Part shown: positions 1 through 9,400 of the stretch, piece by piece
Position numbering within the stretch: the stretch's first letter is position 1
How the letters are laid out: every line of letters begins with the position of its first letter
NCBI RefSeq assembly: GCF_002902965.1
Contig: NZ_CP026109.1
Span: 620,001-684,000, forward strand
Source of the DNA: Paraburkholderia hospita
GTDB lineage: Bacteria; Pseudomonadota; Gammaproteobacteria; Burkholderiales; Burkholderiaceae
Length of the DNA stretch: 64,000 nt
Direction: 5' to 3'
The notes under the pieces: generated by a model
The model's database searches: none
The model's input: only the letters and a program-made list of their open reading frames with translations
What the model was told of the DNA's origin: nothing
Position numbers and translations under genes: made by a program

Positions 1-54
1 TCCAAACTTCACGTAGAGCTTGACCGCTCGGATGCGATCTTCGTAGGAATACAT
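1..54 (-). CDS. IS3-family transposase OrfA, N-terminal 18 residues (cut by window edge)
   Basis: The minus strand starts with ATG at 54-52 and reads MYSYEDRIRAVKLYVKFG before the window ends. This N-terminus is typical of IS3-family OrfA, the helix-turn-helix subunit that recognises the element ends. A strong Shine-Dalgarno (AGGAGG, six bases upstream of the ATG) fixes the start. The sequence on its upstream side to about position 100 (rich in G/C, reading TGCGGCGGAATTC towards the gene) is probably the terminal repeat region of that element. Only the first codons are visible, so completeness of the element cannot be judged. Confidence 0.7.
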   Translation of the reverse strand, partial: MYSYEDRIRAVKLYVKFG

Positions 55-163
55 GGACTACCTCCTGATGGTCCAAGAATTCCGCCGCACCCCCTTTCCG
101 CTAAATAGAAATGTCGTGTTTTAGGTAGTTTGAGCGCCGGACATCCCTCAGGGAGCGCCGGCG

Positions 164-735
164 ATGAATGCGACTGGGACGATCACGATGACGATGCGCG
201 AGGTGGACCGGTTCAAGGTCATTCAGGCCGTGACCGAGGCCCGGCTCAAGCCGGGCCACGCGGCTGAACGGCTGGGACTGGGCGTGCGCCAGGTGGAGCG
301 GCTGGTGCGGCGTTATGAGGCGGCCGGCGTGGCCGGACTGGTGTCGGGCAAGCGAGGCCGTCCGGGCAACCATCAGCTTCCTGCCGGCAAGGCACAGCGG
401 GCGCTGGCGCTGATCCGCGAGCGCTACCCGGATTTTGGGCCGACGCTGGCGTGCGAGAAGCTGCGGGAGTGTCATGGCATCGAACTGGCCGTCGAGACGG
501 TACGCACGCTGATGCGGGCTGCCGGGCTGTGGATTCCGCGCAGGGAACGTGCGCCAAAGGTGTACCAGCCGCGTAACCGCCGCGCGTGTCTGGGCGAGCT
601 GATCCAGATCGACGGCAGCGATCACCGCTGGTTTGAGGACCGGGCGCCCGCCTGCACGCTGCTGGTGTTCATCGATGACGCGACCGGGCGGCTGATGGCG
701 CTGCACTTCACGGCGATGGAGTCGACCTTCAGCTC
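164..735 (+). pseudogene. ISNCY-type transposase, 5' fragment
   Basis: The reading frame begins with a homeodomain/winged-helix region (VIQAV, LGLGVRQVERLVRRY, GKRGRP) and runs into the start of the DDE integrase core (ELIQIDGSDHRWFED, where the first catalytic Asp lies in QIDGS, then LLVFIDDATGRLMALHF). This is the pattern of ISNCY-family transposases. Family members continue for roughly 250 further residues carrying the remaining acidic residues. Here the similarity stops at about 735 after MESTFS, and the frame then runs antisense through the neighbouring VirK/YbjX gene until 934. The likely native start is ATG 164 or ATG 188. The fragment cannot encode an active transposase. Confidence 0.75.
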
Positions 736-739
736 GAAG

Positions 740-1732
740 TCACGCAGGCTCCGCGTCACAATAGTTAGTTGCGAGGGCAACAGTAAGCTCCGGCAGATGG
801 TCGTCGGCCTCCGCGTGACTCGGATGAGGCGGCTTCACGTCTTCAGTCAAACCATCCTCGACTGCCCGATCGATCTGCGCCAGCAAGTCCGCAATCAGCG
901 TCCGTCGTCTGCGAAATGCCGCGCGCCGGTTTGACGGAACCTCGCTGATGTCGCGGTGATATGGGCGAAGCGGCAGCACGAACCGGCCATCGACCTCAAC
1001 GCCACCCGATTCACGCCAGAAACTGTCATAGTCCGCGCTAAACTGAACCGCCGTTGCGGCGGAAACGTGCGTTTGCCTGGTCACTCCAGTGAGCACCTCT
1101 ACTCTCGCTATCCTGCAGAATTCGCCGACGGCTTCCATCACAGCGGCCTTCGGTCGCAAGCCATGGCATGCGCGCGTAGCGTCGCGCACCCGCTCTCGGT
1201 CTCCGCCCGCTGGCCCTTGCAGGCCCCCGATCAGAGCACCCCGTTTTCCTGATTCGGGATGCTTTTCGAAGCTGACGGTCGCCCACGCAAGATCGACGTG
1301 CTCAAGCGCGTCGCGCCAGGCGACAGTGAGCAACCCTTCGCGCCAGCAGCGTACCGGCTCGCTCACAACGAGTGCATACCTTCCGCTCGATGCTAACGTC
1401 ACATATTCCGAGTTCAGGTAGAGCCTGCGCACCAGATCTTCACCAAACAGTTCCCCAACGACTCGAAAATGACCGCACAGCAACTCGGCACGCGCGTATG
1501 CATGCATATCGACCTGGGCGAAGCAATGGAAGGGACGTTCGAGAAAGCGCCGGTTGCGGGCAGCAATATCCGCAAGCAAAGCGTTTGTCGTCAGTGCCTT
1601 CAACCAGATGCGAGCCGCAAACGGATTGAGCAGTGCGTACATCAGTACGCGGGCCTGCCGGAAGAGGTCACGAGGAGTTCTCCCGGGAATACACCTGGAT
1701 AGCAGGCGGCAAATTTCAGAGATTGACATCAT
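740..1732 (-). CDS. VirK/YbjX family protein (DUF535)
   Basis: A 330-residue protein with the hallmarks of the VirK/YbjX (DUF535) family: the central GGLQGP motif followed by DRERVRDATRACHGLRPK and a C-terminal FWRESGG...VDGRFVLPL segment. Members are cytoplasmic or membrane-associated proteins linked in enterobacteria to virulence and antimicrobial-peptide resistance; the biochemical function is unknown. Length is near the family norm (about 300). The last residues run right up to the edge of the truncated ISNCY transposase (junction near 735-745), so the native C-terminus may have been replaced by a few insertion-derived codons. Start at 1732 or the adjacent ATG 1729; no good ribosome binding site is seen for either. 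Confidence 0.75.
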   Translation of the reverse strand: MMSISEICRLLSRCIPGRTPRDLFRQARVLMYALLNPFAARIWLKALTTNALLADIAARNRRFLERPFHCFAQVDMHAYARAELLCGHFRVVGELFGEDLVRRLYLNSEYVTLASSGRYALVVSEPVRCWREGLLTVAWRDALEHVDLAWATVSFEKHPESGKRGALIGGLQGPAGGDRERVRDATRACHGLRPKAAVMEAVGEFCRIARVEVLTGVTRQTHVSAATAVQFSADYDSFWRESGGVEVDGRFVLPLRPYHRDISEVPSNRRAAFRRRRTLIADLLAQIDRAVEDGLTEDVKPPHPSHAEADDHLPELTVALATNYCDAEPA

Positions 1733-3073
1733 TGACCACGATGTGACGGTGTTTCGATTCGCAGCTCGAGTGCACCCGAATGTCGACTCCGCATTGGCAA
1801 ATGGAACTGCTCAATAAAATACACCGTAGTCCTAATCTAATGGCATAGCCTGATCGCTATCGTGCAACAAGCGCATTCACGCACGGGATGCCATGGACCA
1901 GTCCTTCGGGCAGCTCATGGGAACATTCTCACGGCGGGATGACTTGCTTCGCCGGATTGCGAGATGCCTCTAAACGTAACATAATGTTACAGTATATTTC
2001 TTATAACGCCTAGCGCTCACCGAGACATCGTAAGTGCCGCATTTGAAAACGGGAACGCACCGCGGGGGACGGGATTGGGTGGCTATCAGCCTTATCTGGC
2101 GGGCTTCCCGGCGGCGAAGGCGAGGTTGAGCGCCCATCCGGCTACGACTTTTATCTTCATCACCGGCGTTCCCGCCGCCTTTGTCTTTAGGGGCCTCTGC
2201 AGACCATGTTCCCGCGACACCAAATCGGGCCCACGTAATAGCCGACGACCAACACTTCACAAGTATGAAGTGAATGGCCTGTTCCGGACCGGAGCCGACG
2301 CCTGAACGTCCGGCCGACGACGCGTGTGAACGGCGGGTTGTGGCCGAGAGCACCAATTCGATGAGCGTCGCCAAATCGGATGGGTTTGCAGCAGCCGCTT
2401 GCAGTGCGACACCCGCCATCATGACCGATGCACGCGCCGCTGACGATGCTGACAACAGTTCAGAAGCCTTCGTGGTCGATTGCACCTGCGTGTTGCTGCC
2501 CGTGTGCCGCTATTGCCGCCGCCGAACAGACGCACGAAATTGCCAGCGAGCGTCGATACGGCGCCGATGATGCGCTTCACATCGTTGACGGCCGTGACGC
2601 CAATTTGATACGGGCCAACCGCAGTCGAGACTGCGTGCAGCACCACTGCCGCGATCGACGCGGGCGAGCTTTTCACTTAAGTCGGCCAGCGCCTGAATAC
2701 CGGTTTTGCTCGCTGCGCCCGTGCTCGCAGCAGCGGTCGATACCGTAGTGGTCGGGAAGAGCCGATTACCCGAGATGGTCAGCGTCAGCCGAATCTCGAA
2801 CGCGCGCCCGAGATTGCAGAATCTCGAGCGGCCACTCGAACGTCAATGGTCGATTACCGGCGAATTAACGGAGTTGGCCGGCGCACTCGAATTCGCGTTA
2901 GAAAGATGATCGGGTACGACTCCTCACGCATGAACTGCCATATTCGACCCAGATGGAATGGACACCGCCCTCCCTCCGGGGAATTGGGCACGATTGAGGG
3001 CCTCCAGGACCGAACCGCATCAATGTGCCAAAGTGGAGTTGCGACACAACCACTTGAGGAACGGAGGCCCCAG
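1733..3073. other. Intergenic stretch with no convincing gene
   Basis: About 1.3 kb between the VirK/YbjX gene and the IS110 transposase. Two overlapping minus-strand frames (2419-2676 and 1970-2485, different phases) read as alanine-rich peptides that could together be the remains of one frameshifted gene, but I recognise no family in either. The last 100 bases before 3074 are probably the non-coding end of the IS110 element. Confidence 0.5.
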
Positions 3074-4096
3074 ATGAATGCTACGACATACGGACTCGAC
3101 ATTGCAAAACGGGCGTTCCAGATGTATTGGGTCGACGCCCAAACTGGCGAGATTGCGAATCGCAAGTTCGGACGTGAAGATTTGATTGCATTTCTGGCGC
3201 AGCGCCCTGCCGGTCGCGTCGCGATCGAAGCTTGCGGAAGTGCGCACTGGTGGGCGCGTAAGATCCGCGCGCTCGGACACGAGGTGGTGCTGTTACACGC
3301 TCAATTCATTCGACCTTTCGTACAAACGAACAAGACCGACGCGGCGGACGCGCGGGCAATCTGGACTGCAGTGCAGCAACCCGGCATGCGCACGGTTGCC
3401 GCCAAGACAGAGGATCAGCAAGTGATGCTAAGCCTTCATCGTATGCGCTCGTTGCTCGTCAAGTTTCGAACGATGCAGATAAATCAGCTGCGTGGGTTGC
3501 TGTATGAGTTCGGCGTTACGTTTCGTGCAGGACGCGTAGCAGGACTCGACGAGATCAGGGAGCGCATGGCAGAACTCGAAGACGCACTGCCACGATCAAT
3601 AGTTCTTAACCTTCTCGAACAGTTGCGTCGCATCAATCTGTTTGAGGAGGACATCAATCAACTTGAGAAGCGGATTGGCGCCTGGCAGAAACAAGAAGCG
3701 GCATGTCGAGCGATCTCCGAAGTACCGGGGATCGGCCGGCTGACTGCAACGGCCTTAGTGGCAACAATTGGAGATGCGAAGACATTCAGGTCGGGGCGCG
3801 AGTTCGCAGCGTTTCTGGGGCTTGTTCCTCGTCAGAATGGAACAGGTGGAAAGATACGGCTGGGCTCGATCTCCAGACGTGGCGACCCATACTTGCGTAC
3901 GTTGCTGATACATGGAGCGCGCCCTGTTCTGTGTCACACCAAGGTACCAACCGCATGGCAAAAGGCAATGCAGGTCCGACGTCCAGCAAATGTAGTAACA
4001 GTGGCCCTGGCGAACAAAATGGCGAGGATCGCCTGGGCGATCCTCGCTCACGGGACCGCGTACGAAGCGCACCATGTTAGCAACAGACCCGCATAG
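3074..4096 (+). CDS. IS110-family transposase
   Basis: A 340-residue transposase whose start is the ATG 10 bases after a GGAGG at 3062-3066. The N-terminal RuvC-like DEDD domain shows YGLDIAK (first Asp), VAIEACGS (Glu) and the KTDAADAR motif (last two Asp). The C-terminal domain carries EVPGIGRLTATALVATIGDAKTF and FLGLVPRQNGTGGK, with the Ser of the second active site expected in the following GSISRRGD segment. All blocks and the usual length are present, so the protein looks intact. IS110 elements insert as circular intermediates guided by a bridge RNA encoded in their non-coding ends, so the flanks (roughly 2950-3073 and 4097-4400) should contain that RNA and the recombination core. No inverted repeats are expected and none were seen. 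Confidence 0.9.
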   Translation: MNATTYGLDIAKRAFQMYWVDAQTGEIANRKFGREDLIAFLAQRPAGRVAIEACGSAHWWARKIRALGHEVVLLHAQFIRPFVQTNKTDAADARAIWTAVQQPGMRTVAAKTEDQQVMLSLHRMRSLLVKFRTMQINQLRGLLYEFGVTFRAGRVAGLDEIRERMAELEDALPRSIVLNLLEQLRRINLFEEDINQLEKRIGAWQKQEAACRAISEVPGIGRLTATALVATIGDAKTFRSGREFAAFLGLVPRQNGTGGKIRLGSISRRGDPYLRTLLIHGARPVLCHTKVPTAWQKAMQVRRPANVVTVALANKMARIAWAILAHGTAYEAHHVSNRPA

Positions 4097-4507
4097 CAGG
4101 TTGAGCACTTTGAAGCGTTGAGGACTGGTAGGTTGCTTGGGTTGATTTCAATGTGATGGCGAGACAGGTCGGACCGCAGGAACGCAAACCTGAACACAGC
4201 CTTGTGCTTCAAGCACGTGGCCCAGATGAGGACGTTCCTGGCGAATTCCATCAGGGCCCGCAGCTTCGGCTTGCAAAAGGCCGCATATAAGACCGCAGCC
4301 GATACCGCGTTCACCTATCACACAAGATCAACCTGGCAAACCGGGCGGTGTCCATATAGGCTGTGTGGAAACCTGATGGAATTCCACTGCGATGCGTGAC
4401 CGCTGACCGGACCGGCGCGTTTGACTGCCTTTGCGGTCATCACGGCGACGACGAGGAAGTGAGCCTCTGAGATGCCTTTGGTACGAGTTTAAGGGCTTTG
4501 TTTCAGG
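4097..4507. other. Non-coding stretch between IS110 and IS3 elements
   Basis: No gene could be supported. The left part is likely the 3' non-coding end of the IS110 element; the rest is unassigned sequence up to the left terminal repeat of the IS3 element at 4508. Confidence 0.4.
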
Positions 4508-4539
4508 TGAAGTCGGTCGGAACTCGTGGACGCCAACGG

Positions 4540-5415
4540 TTAAGCAGCGATCTTGTTCAAGTAGAAACGCTGCGTGAACGCGGCGGGAGACAGGTAGTCA
4601 AGCCGCGCTTGTGTCCGCTGCCGGTTATAAAAGATCTCGATGTATTCCGTGATCTCTTGCTGCGCCTGCTGCCGAGTGGCGAACCGTCGATGATAGACCA
4701 GCTCGCTCTTCAGCGTCCCCCAAAATGATTCGATCGGTGCATTATCAAAACAGTTTCCTCGTCTGCTCATCGATGCTTGCATGCCGAACTGGCTAACAAG
4801 GTTCTGGTACGCGTGCGCACAATATTGACTGCCGCGGTCGGTGTGGTGAATCAGGCCAGGCGATGGTCGGTGCGACGCGACCGCCCGAAACAGCGCCTGC
4901 ATCACCAAATGCTTGGTCATACGCTCGTTCATCGCATAGCCGACCAGCTCTCCGCTGAACAGGTCCTTGAGCCCGGCCAGGTACAGCCAGCCCTCGTCGG
5001 TTGCGATGTACGTAATGTCTCCACACCACGCCTGGTTCGGCGCGCTCACCGAGAAATTCTGATTCAGTTGGTTCGGCGCGACTGGCAGGTCGTGCTTCGA
5101 ATTGGTTGTCGCTTTGAACTTGCGCTTCTGCTTGCAACGCAATCCAAGCTTCTTGCGCAATCGCTTGATGCGATGCACGCCAACCTGCACACCATGTTCT
5201 GTCAAATCTTTCTGCAGTCGTTCAGCGCCGAATGTCTCCCGCGTGCGCTGGTGCGCGGCGAGGATTTCTGCTTCCAGACGGGGTTCCTGTTGCGTACGGG
5301 ACGAGGGTGGCCGTTTGAGCCATGCATAGTAGCCGCTGGTCGACACACCCAGCAGCCGACACATCGGCGGCACCGGGTAGTCCCGTCGCATCTGCTCAAT
5401 CACGCCGTACTTCAC
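4540..5415 (-). CDS. IS3-family transposase OrfB (DDE integrase domain)
   Basis: OrfB carries the HTH_21 region (EILAAHQRTRETFGAERLQKDL) followed by the rve integrase core. The DDE triad is visible as WCGDITYIATDEGWLYLAGLKDL (first Asp), HHTDRGSQY (second Asp) and CFDNAPIESFWGTLKSEL (Glu). The separate start shown is GTG at 5415, which overlaps the orfA stop by four bases, but the frame stays open upstream to the AAAAAAG slip site, so the main product is expected to be an OrfAB fusion made by -1 frameshifting. The protein is full length and apparently functional. Confidence 0.93.
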   Translation of the reverse strand: MKYGVIEQMRRDYPVPPMCRLLGVSTSGYYAWLKRPPSSRTQQEPRLEAEILAAHQRTRETFGAERLQKDLTEHGVQVGVHRIKRLRKKLGLRCKQKRKFKATTNSKHDLPVAPNQLNQNFSVSAPNQAWCGDITYIATDEGWLYLAGLKDLFSGELVGYAMNERMTKHLVMQALFRAVASHRPSPGLIHHTDRGSQYCAHAYQNLVSQFGMQASMSRRGNCFDNAPIESFWGTLKSELVYHRRFATRQQAQQEITEYIEIFYNRQRTQARLDYLSPAAFTQRFYLNKIAA

Positions 5416-5714
5416 CGCGACTCCTTCGCGAAGTAGGCCGCAAACTTTTTTAACAGATCGCGCTCCATCTTCACTTCCGCCAGCTCCCGTTTGACGCGGT
5501 TCAGTTCCATCTCCAGGTCAGTCAGTGGTTTTTGCCCTTGCCCAACCGTCTTCAGCTTGCCCGCTTTCGCGGCGCGCACCCAGTTCGCCAGCGACTTCAT
5601 CGGGATCGACAACCGGCGTGCCGCTTCCGACACGCCGACGCCTTCCGTCAGCGCGAGCTTGACTGCCTCTTCGCGAAATTCCTTCGTGTAGACCGCTTTC
5701 GGGATCCGATTCAT
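5412..5714 (-). CDS. IS3-family transposase OrfA (helix-turn-helix)
   Basis: A 100-residue OrfA with a transposase_8-type helix-turn-helix (YTKEFREEAVKLAL, GVSEAARRLSIPMKSLANWV) and a C-terminal leucine-zipper-like coiled coil (DLEMELNRVKRELAEVKMERDLLKK) used for multimerisation. The ATG at 5714 is chosen because GGAGG lies five bases upstream; a TTG directly before it is the only alternative. The heptamer A-AAA-AAG lies in its last third, in the phase needed to shift ribosomes into orfB. Confidence 0.92.
   Translation of the reverse strand: MNRIPKAVYTKEFREEAVKLALTEGVGVSEAARRLSIPMKSLANWVRAAKAGKLKTVGQGQKPLTDLEMELNRVKRELAEVKMERDLLKKFAAYFAKESR
5445..5451 (-). promoter_or_regulatory. Programmed -1 ribosomal frameshift site (A AAA AAG)
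   Basis: On the minus strand orfA reads TTA AAA AAG, so the heptamer A-AAA-AAG sits exactly in the X-XXY-YYZ phase. A slip of -1 enters the orfB frame, which is open from this point through the GTG at 5415. This arrangement is the known way IS3 elements make the OrfAB transposase. Confidence 0.8.
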
Positions 5715-5774
5715 CAATGCCTCCGTTCCTCTATTTTACGAAACGTTGGCATCCACTTTTTTCAGCCGGCCTCA

Positions 5775-6185
5775 TGTCACCTGCTTGCGATCTTCACCTT
5801 CTATGAATCGCTTCATCCGGTCACCCATGCTGAATGAGTTAATCCAGTTTAGGTGATCAGTGTTTTCACACAAGCTCGACCCGTTGCGGCCGTTCGGCCC
5901 GACGCCGGGATAAAGGCCGCTTCCGAGGCGCACCAGTCATCGTCATATGCGCCTTCGTAACTGGTGATATGACCCAGGGCGTCGTCTGCCTTTCGGCATT
6001 GCGTCCTCAACTGCTCGACCCGTCCCCGCCTTGAACGAATGCCAGTCATGGTTTAGGAGACGCGCTGCCGCTTAAGCAGACTCGAGCGCGTCGATCGGTG
6101 GTTGCCGCCGCTGCCCGATAAAGTTAGCGGCAATCCTGTCGTTGCAGACTCTCAGCCATAAGATGATGTATCCGTGCCCCGTCTC
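5775..6185. other. Intergenic stretch, no gene seen
   Basis: About 400 bases between the right end of the IS3 element and the DUF4242 gene. A 66-codon minus-strand frame at 5849-6049 has no ribosome binding site and resembles nothing I know. Confidence 0.4.
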
Positions 6186-6443
6186 CTAGTTAAACATTTC
6201 CGGCCGCAAGTCGCTTACCTCGATGATCACATCGGCTGGCAGATTAGCCCTACGTGCGGCGGCACGGATGGCGTCGGCGTTGGGCGCCTCATACAGGCAA
6301 TAAGTTTTCTTCTTGTCCGCGCTGAGAAACGAAAAGAGCCACTCGACGCCTTCCTCGTCGTTGATTCTCTTCACACTTGCAGCACTTTCGCCCGTGACCT
6401 CAAGTTGTTCTGCAAAATTACGTTCAATCATAAAACGCGGCAT
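6186..6443 (-). CDS. DUF4242 domain-containing small protein
   Basis: An 85-residue protein (MPRFMIERNFAEQL...) with the DUF4242 pattern: an N-terminal MIER/F strand, a central VEWLFSFLSADKKKTYCLYEAPN segment and AARRANLPADVIIEVSDL near the end. Members form small ferredoxin-like alpha/beta folds; the function is unknown, although they often sit beside cyclase/ATPase regulatory proteins. That is the case here: it follows the large cyclase-domain gene on the same strand after 55 bases and is probably co-transcribed. The start is the ATG at 6443 with AAGGGG as ribosome binding site. Confidence 0.85.
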   Translation of the reverse strand: MPRFMIERNFAEQLEVTGESAASVKRINDEEGVEWLFSFLSADKKKTYCLYEAPNADAIRAAARRANLPADVIIEVSDLRPEMFN

Positions 6444-6498
6444 GTGATTCCCCTTGAATAGCGACTGCACATTGCACGTCCAACTGTGCAAGCCTGTG

Positions 6499-9400
6499 CT
6501 AGCCTTTGAGCCCTGTTCCTGTCTGCGCGCCAGCGATGCGCTCGACGAGCGCGAACATCTTGAGTTTTTTTGCTGTGGCCGCCGCCATCGAGAGCAGGTC
6601 TTGCGCGCGTGCTCTATCTCCGATGCCATTGCGTGCCGCCAGCATGAGCGCGTATTCGTGGCGGCCATGCGCGAGCCAGGGCCACGCTCGCAAGCGCTCG
6701 TCCATGCGCAGCGCGTATTCGAAATGCCGTTCGGCGGCTGACCAGTCGCCAAGAGCATGAGCCAGCATGCCAAGAAACCGTGCCGCAGATCCGCAGCAGA
6801 GCGTAAAGACCGGAACCGTGACGACCTGATCCTGGAACGGCAGGAGAAGGGCATAGATGCGTCCGGCATGCTCGACGTCCCGCAGCCGGGCAGCAACCTC
6901 CGCCAGATAGGTCAGCGTGACAAGCCGCTTGCTGTCCACGGGGATGCTGGATTCCGATTCCGCAAGCCGAACGAGATTGTCGCGGGCTTGCGCCTCGAAG
7001 CCGAGATCACTGCAAATCAACATGAATCCTGGCCGCCACGTAGCGTCCTCGGAATGCTCGTCGACAAACCGCTTGAAGATCGGTGCGACCTCGGCGAGCC
7101 GGCCCTGTTCGCGACGTATCGCGAACATCTGCATGCCGTGGACACCTGTAGCGAGATTTGCGTCCGCATTCTGCGCCATATGCAACGAGTCACGCGTCTT
7201 GTGCTCTGCCTCGGAGAAGTCACCGACGAGTATGGCCCGCATCGCCTGCGCCCCCGTCACGCACCACTTGTCGACAAAGTGCTGTCCGCTAGTGGCGATC
7301 TGCCGATACCGTTCCAGCGCGCTCTCGAAACGGTCCACCTCGCCGATCTCCAGGTAGCCCGCGAGACATCGCGCGCATGCGTGCCCGATAGTGTGAGCAT
7401 CGCCAAGATCTTCCGCCATCTGCCTCAACTCCAGCAACACGCTTTCACGCTCCTGAAACCTGTTCGCAGGTAACGGGAGCGCCCCGACATGCATCAACTC
7501 GCACGCCAATGCATCGAACAGGCTCGGCAGATCGTTCAGGCGCCTGGCGAGGGCGACGGCCTCCTCGGCAAATTCAATACTTTGTTCGCGTGCACCCGTC
7601 ATATGAACGGTGCGTACGAGGCGACTCAACAGGCGGCAACGCTCGACCGACTCTTCGGTTCCAATCAGGGTGAGCGCCTCTTTCAGCAATGAAAGCGATT
7701 CGTCGCCGGAACCTTCGAGGAACGTCTCGGCGGTGTCGAACTCTAACGCAGCCTGCACGAGATACGACGTGAGCTTCTGTTCGCGGGCAATTCGGGCCGC
7801 CTCGCGGAAGGTCGCGATCGCCTCGCGTTGTGCCAGTCTGAGCTCTGCCCTGCCCCTCGTCAGCAGCAGACTCAGCAGGTGCCTGGCCCGATCCGCCTCA
7901 CTGCAGGAGCATCGGCTGATCAGTTCAAGTCCGCGCTGCACATGGGCGATAGTCTCGTCGTAGGCAGCGCCCGCAAGCGCCCGTTCCCCGGCACGCTGCC
8001 AATAGCCGATCGCGCGATCCGGCAGATCGGCCGCAGCGAAGTTCTGAGCGATCAATTCGGGTTGCCGCTCGACGATGTCCGGATAATGTTCTTCAAGAGC
8101 AGCGGCGATTAGCGCGTGGTAATGGCGGCGGCGTGCAAGCAGCAGGGATTGGTATGCAATCTCCTGGATCAATGCATGCCGGAACAAATAGGTGTCTCCT
8201 TCCGCGAGTTTCCCTGAAGCAGGAACAATGATTTCCGCTGCGATCAGACGGTCGAGCGATTCCTGCAGTTCGTCCTCTGACCTGGACGCAATCAGGCCAA
8301 GCAGCTTCCTGCCAAATTCACGTCCCACTGTGGCTGCGACCTGCGCGGTTTCCTTGACGGCGGGTTCCAGCCGGTCGAGCCGCGACAGCAGCGAGCCCTG
8401 CAGCGTGTCCGGAATCGCGATTGCCTGCGGCGCGCGTTTCAACTCGTAGCCGACGCCGGCATCCTCCAACAGATCGCTTTGGAGAATGACCTTTGTCAGT
8501 TCCTCGACGAAGAGCGGCACGCCGTCCGTCTTCGAGACGATCTGATCGCGCACGAGATCAGGAAGCTGCTTGCCACCCGTCAGCCGCTCGATCATCGCAG
8601 CGCAATCGCGGCGCGATAGCCGATCGAGATTGAGTTGAACGAGATGAGGGTAAGTCCATCCCGGTTCGAATTCGGGTCGCGCAGTGATAAGTACCAGCAG
8701 CCGGGCGGACACCAGTAGTTCAACCACGAGCCGAACAAACTCGAGCGATGACGGGTCGATCCAGTGTGCATCCTCGACAACGACAAGTACCGGCTGAACG
8801 CGCGTTGACGTTTCGAGCAAAGCCACCAGCAGGTCCAGCGTCCGGCGCTTGAAGGAAGGGGACGATGTGTCAATTGCCGGATGGCGCGCGCCTGTCGGAA
8901 TCCCAAGCAGGATCGTAAGAACCAGCAGCGTCTCGTCGACATCGACTCCGAGTCTTGCGATTCCAGCCTCCAGCCGCTGCAGATTCGATGCATCGGACGC
9001 GTCGGGGGCGACGCCAAAAGTGCGCTGTAGCCAGCGTTGTACCGGCCAAAAAGGGCTGTTTCGATAGTGCGCGGAACAGTGAAGCGAAACTATTGTATGT
9101 GCGTCTTTACTCATGCCCTCGCAGAGCGCCCGCAGCAAGCGAGATTTGCCGATCCCCGGCTCGCCGGTCAACAGTACGCAACGCATTTCGCCGTCGACGC
9201 TCTGCTTCCAGCGCCGCCGGATCATGTCGAGTTCCGCAGCCCGGCCGATGAGTGGCGTCATCCCATGGATCGTCCTGATTTCGAAGCGGTCGATCGTATC
9301 CGCTTGCGCCAGCACACGTTGGACCCGGACCGGCCCCGTGACCCCTTTCAATTCGCGCCAGCCAAGATTTTCAAGCTCGAACGATCCTTCGATCAGGTGT

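Larger units (their letters stand above)
4508..5774 (-). mobile_element. Complete IS3-family insertion sequence
   Basis: The element is 1267 bp long, which is usual for IS3 family members. The left end begins TGAAGTCGGTCGG and continues to GTGGACGCCAACG; the right end, read on the minus strand from 5774, begins TGAGGCCGGCTGA and continues to GTGGATGCCAACG. The two 31-base ends match at about 21 positions with the inner 13 bases differing once, and both start with the TG dinucleotide characteristic of the family. No 3-bp target duplication is evident (AGG on the left, TGT on the right), suggesting rearrangement after insertion. It contains overlapping orfA and orfB on the minus strand with a ribosomal frameshift site. 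Confidence 0.85.

Noticed and set aside
1970..2676. Two overlapping alanine-rich minus-strand frames
   Set aside because: Could be a frameshifted gene, but there is no recognisable family, no ribosome binding site and no codon-use evidence strong enough to list it as a gene.
4508..5774. Possible 3-bp target duplication at the IS3 element
   Set aside because: Flanking triplets differ (AGG and TGT); none could be found by shifting the ends by one or two bases.
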